Assembly (NCBI GenBank): GCA_023245115.1 | Contig: JAHFKX010000014.1 | Span: 1-13,327 of the forward strand | Length of the DNA stretch: 13,327 nt | From: Candidatus Woesearchaeota archaeon | GTDB lineage: Archaea > Nanobdellota > Nanobdellia > UBA10117 | Reading direction: 5' to 3' | Shown here: piece by piece, positions 11,577-13,327 of the stretch | How positions within the stretch are numbered: the stretch's first letter is position 1 | How the letters are laid out: each line of letters starts with the position of its first letter | Made by a program: the position numbers and the translations under genes | Notes under the pieces: generated by a model | Told to the model about the DNA's origin: nothing | Database searches by the model: none | What the model saw: the letters and a program-made list of their open reading frames with translations, nothing else

Positions 11577-11837
11577 ATGACAAGATATTTCGTTTTGGTG
11601 CAAGGAAGCAAAGAAACAGACCACGTATTTACAGGCAGCTCGCCACGAAGAGCAGCGTTGAAAGCAGCGACCCGCGGGTTCACAGACATAAGACTGCGAG
11701 AGCGCGGTACAGATAGGTTACACTCATTCAAAGGCTCAAGGAAGAAGGCAGCCGCACCGTCAGACAGGCCACAATGGTTGCCAGCACAGGTATGGAGACC
11801 AGTAGTGAGAAAGGTCAGCCTAGTGCATTTGAAGTAA
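11577..11837 (+). CDS. MC1-family archaeal chromatin protein
   Basis: An 86-residue member of the MC1 family, small basic proteins that bind and sharply bend DNA as monomers and serve as chromatin proteins in methanogens, haloarchaea and some DPANN lineages. The family pattern is clear in order: TRYFVLVQGS, the VFTGSSPRRAALKAATRG core, DIRLRERGTDRLHSFKGS, then DRPQWLPAQVWRPVVRKV. The tryptophan-containing region corresponds to the loop that MC1 uses to bend DNA. Length is near the usual 90-95 residues; the linker before DIRLRERGT is shorter than in Methanosarcina MC1. A strong ribosome-binding site six bases before ATG fixes the start and rules out the longer frame from 11469. Confidence 0.92.
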   Translation: MTRYFVLVQGSKETDHVFTGSSPRRAALKAATRGFTDIRLRERGTDRLHSFKGSRKKAAAPSDRPQWLPAQVWRPVVRKVSLVHLK

Positions 11838-11845
11838 TAAAATAA

Positions 11846-11905
11846 TTATTTCTTGTTTCTTCTCTTCATACTTTTTTTTCTGTGGTTATTTTCACGTCTT
11901 CCCAT
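11846..11905 (-). CDS. Possible 19-residue basic micro-protein
   Basis: The minus-strand frame reads MGRRENNHRKKSMKRRNKK. Ten of 19 residues are Lys or Arg, plus one His. The ATG at 11905 lies 26 bases from the centre of a minus-strand TATA box (11926-11935) that serves no other gene, the same spacing as the leaderless genes here. Size and composition recall eL41-type ribosomal peptides, but I see no alignment good enough to name it. The alternative is that this AT-rich, T-tract-containing segment is only the MC1 terminator read backwards, and that the TATA box makes an antisense RNA. Confidence 0.42.
   Translation of the reverse strand: MGRRENNHRKKSMKRRNKK
11848..11880 (+). terminator. T-rich terminator after MC1
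   Basis: From about 15 bases after the MC1 stop codon the plus strand is T-rich, with several runs ending in eight consecutive T (11872-11879). This suits archaeal intrinsic termination. The same bases are the A-rich codons of the possible minus-strand micro-protein. Confidence 0.55.
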
Positions 11906-11925
11906 TTTATTGCTGTATGATTTTA

Positions 11926-11935
11926 GTTATTTAAG
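11926..11935 (-). promoter_or_regulatory. Orphan minus-strand TATA box facing MC1
   Basis: The minus strand reads CGCAAAGG then CTTAAATAAC, a good BRE/TATA pair, 37 bases downstream of the glycosyltransferase stop. The only start codon at leaderless distance is the ATG at 11905. The rest of the 134-base region between MC1 and the glycosyltransferase holds no other feature I can support. Confidence 0.5.
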
Positions 11936-11971
11936 CCTTTGCGTATGAAACATCTAGGTAAGCTTCTAAAA

Positions 11972-12862
11972 TTATTTAGTACTTTCCACACGTTCCCACC
12001 CATCGCCATAGTGCTTTCGCAGAATTCTGTCTTCATAAAATACAAGCATCCAAATATAAAGCCGCGCTGGAAACAGAAGTAAAGTCCAAAAAAGTTCTTT
12101 CATAGTTTTTGGATAGGCCAGTGCGCGGTGCCAGCCCTTGGCCAGCTCATTCCGAAAACTCTTAACGCGTAGAAAGTCAGGTGCAATTTTTCTAATGTTT
12201 TCATGCGCTTTTGCAGTCCGCACACGCTGTTTTACAAAATCTGAAAAGTTATCGGGGTTTTTGACATAAACTATAGCGTTTTCTTCATAAGACGTTTTGT
12301 AACCTTTTTTCCAAAACAAATAGGGTATGATTGCATCTTCAGCCACATTCAATGGGAATTCTCTTATTACGCCAGAACGCATGGCCATCAAATAGCCAGA
12401 CGCCTCAACAATTTTTCCGGATTCAAAGCTCTCATTGCGCGCCACATGAGCTCCTGCATCAAGCAGAAGATGTGACCAGAAGCCCAGCATTTTATTTTTT
12501 GGGCTTGCCGATACTGGTCGGCCACTCACAATTCCAACTTTTGCGTCTGAAAAGTGGCTAAGTAAACTTGTGATAGAGTTCTCGCCAACATAAACATCGC
12601 CATCAGTTAGGATTAGTAAATCGCACGCGATTTGTTTTAGTATAAGATTTAGTGCGTACGATTTTCCCTTGCCTGGGTCGCGGAAGTATCTTACGTTTTT
12701 GTATTTTTGCGCATAAAAATTAACTACTTTTTTGGTTTCTTCGTCAGGGCACGCGACAACTATTTCAAATTTTTTTATAATTTTATTTTTCAAAACAGCT
12801 TCTATCGCACGCCCAATAGTGTCTGGCTCTTTGAACGCAGTAATAACAATTGATATTTTCAT
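11972..12862 (-). CDS. Family 2 glycosyltransferase
   Basis: A 296-residue GT-A fold glycosyltransferase of the GT2 type. Evidence is the opening ISIVITAFKEPDTIGRAIEAV, FEIVVACPDEET, GKGKSYALNLIL, the metal-binding LLILTDGDVYV (Asp87-Gly-Asp89), EASGYLMAMRSGV, the catalytic-loop AEDAIIPYLFWKKGY (Asp176) and KQRVRTAKAH in place of the QxxRW motif. A hydrophobic C-terminal stretch (about 256-275, FWTLLLFPARLYIWMLVFY) probably attaches it to the membrane. It would add sugar to a lipid, polysaccharide or glycoprotein; the acceptor cannot be told. Its ATG overlaps the stop of the upstream sugar-nucleotide gene as ATGA, so the two are translationally coupled. Confidence 0.85.
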   Translation of the reverse strand: MKISIVITAFKEPDTIGRAIEAVLKNKIIKKFEIVVACPDEETKKVVNFYAQKYKNVRYFRDPGKGKSYALNLILKQIACDLLILTDGDVYVGENSITSLLSHFSDAKVGIVSGRPVSASPKNKMLGFWSHLLLDAGAHVARNESFESGKIVEASGYLMAMRSGVIREFPLNVAEDAIIPYLFWKKGYKTSYEENAIVYVKNPDNFSDFVKQRVRTAKAHENIRKIAPDFLRVKSFRNELAKGWHRALAYPKTMKELFWTLLLFPARLYIWMLVFYEDRILRKHYGDGWERVESTK

Positions 12863-13327
12863 TTTGATAGCTTCGTCCGCCAGTAGTTTAGCATATCCTC
12901 TATTGTTTTTTTCAGTGGAATTTCTGGTTGCCAGCTAGTCACTTGTCTGAACTTGGTCGAGTCGCCAAAAATTATTGTTTCATCAGTCGGCCTGAGCAGC
13001 GCAGGGTCTACGACTACACTTGGCCTGGCTTTGCAGAACGATAGCGCCATATTTAAAATATCTTTTATTTCGTAGGCCGTTGAGCCAGAAATGTTGTATG
13101 CCTCACCGCCCTTGCAGTGTTGCATTGCTAGGATAAAGCCGCGGATTTCATCACGTACGTCAGTAATTGCGCGTTTTGTTTCCAGATTGCCGACTTTTAT
13201 CACTGGCTCTTGCAATCCGAGTTCAATTGCAGCAAGTTGTTTTGTAAAATCTGCGCAGACATCTCCTATTTTGCGCGGGCCAGTCGTATTGAAAATGCGC
13301 ATCGTGAAACCATCGATGCCAAAATTC
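12859..13327 (-). CDS. NDP-sugar dehydratase/reductase, C-terminal part (runs off the window)
   Basis: An extended short-chain dehydrogenase fragment whose 5' end lies beyond the right edge; the frame stays open to the edge (NFGIDGFT precedes the Met at 13302). Visible are FTMRIFNTTGPRKIGDV, typical of GDP-mannose 4,6-dehydratase and GDP-4-keto-6-deoxymannose reductase, then ITDVRDEIRGFILAMQ, GEAYNISGSTAYEIKDIL, LLRPTDETIIFGDSTKF and WQPEIPLKKTIEDMLNYWR. The RPTDxxxxxGDxxKF..TxWxPEIPLxxT ending is closest to the reductase (Rmd) branch that makes GDP-rhamnose, but the catalytic YxxxK part is outside the window. It heads an operon with the glycosyltransferase, consistent with surface glycan synthesis. 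Confidence 0.82.
   Translation of the reverse strand, partial: NFGIDGFTMRIFNTTGPRKIGDVCADFTKQLAAIELGLQEPVIKVGNLETKRAITDVRDEIRGFILAMQHCKGGEAYNISGSTAYEIKDILNMALSFCKARPSVVVDPALLRPTDETIIFGDSTKFRQVTSWQPEIPLKKTIEDMLNYWRTKLSK

Overview
The window looks like a compact archaeal chromosome segment. It carries archaeal RNA polymerase subunit Rpo11, two TFS-type zinc-ribbon proteins, PCNA, an MC1 chromatin protein, a DUF99 protein, a Dph2-like protein, an ER/archaeal-type signal peptidase and a TrmB-family regulator. Promoters are archaeal TATA boxes placed about 25 bp before start codons. The tight packing, small proteins, MopE-like surface protein and minimised Dph2 suggest a DPANN-type lineage, but the sequence alone does not fix the phylum.

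Layout. Positions 1-208 hold hairpins and two TATA boxes. Positions 209-2500 encode a secreted, membrane-anchored protein with MopE-like metal-binding repeats. A Dph2 homologue without its first domain (2541-3224), an unknown protein (3278-3715) and rpo11 (3877-4152) follow. A Yip1-like membrane protein (minus) and a DUF99 protein (plus) diverge from one TATA element. A HExxH protease (minus) meets the DUF99 gene tail to tail and diverges from a signal peptidase-tfs pair. A second tfs follows a leader with two tandem hairpins that are also micro-ORFs. Next come an OB-fold protein, two tiny membrane proteins, PCNA and a zinc-ribbon membrane protein. A TrmB-family regulator (minus) diverges from an unknown gene around a palindromic operator. 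MC1 converges on a possible 19-residue basic micro-gene. The window ends in a two-gene sugar-nucleotide/glycosyltransferase operon (minus), whose first gene runs off the right edge.

Expression logic. Eleven starts sit 24-27 bp from the centre of a TATA box and have no ribosome-binding site, so they are probably leaderless. Genes further from their TATA box, or internal to operons, mostly carry a Shine-Dalgarno motif (GAGGT, GAGGG, AGGTGA, GGAGG). This rule fixes many starts and exposes small genes that length filters miss. Two convergent pairs overlap by four bases through a shared TTAA.

The parts most worth a second look are the double hairpin/micro-ORF leader of tfs2 with its altered acidic loop, the Dph2 that lacks one iron-sulfur ligand, the 19-residue basic peptide, the two rpo11 promoters with an inverted repeat over the second, and the TrmB operator between divergent genes.
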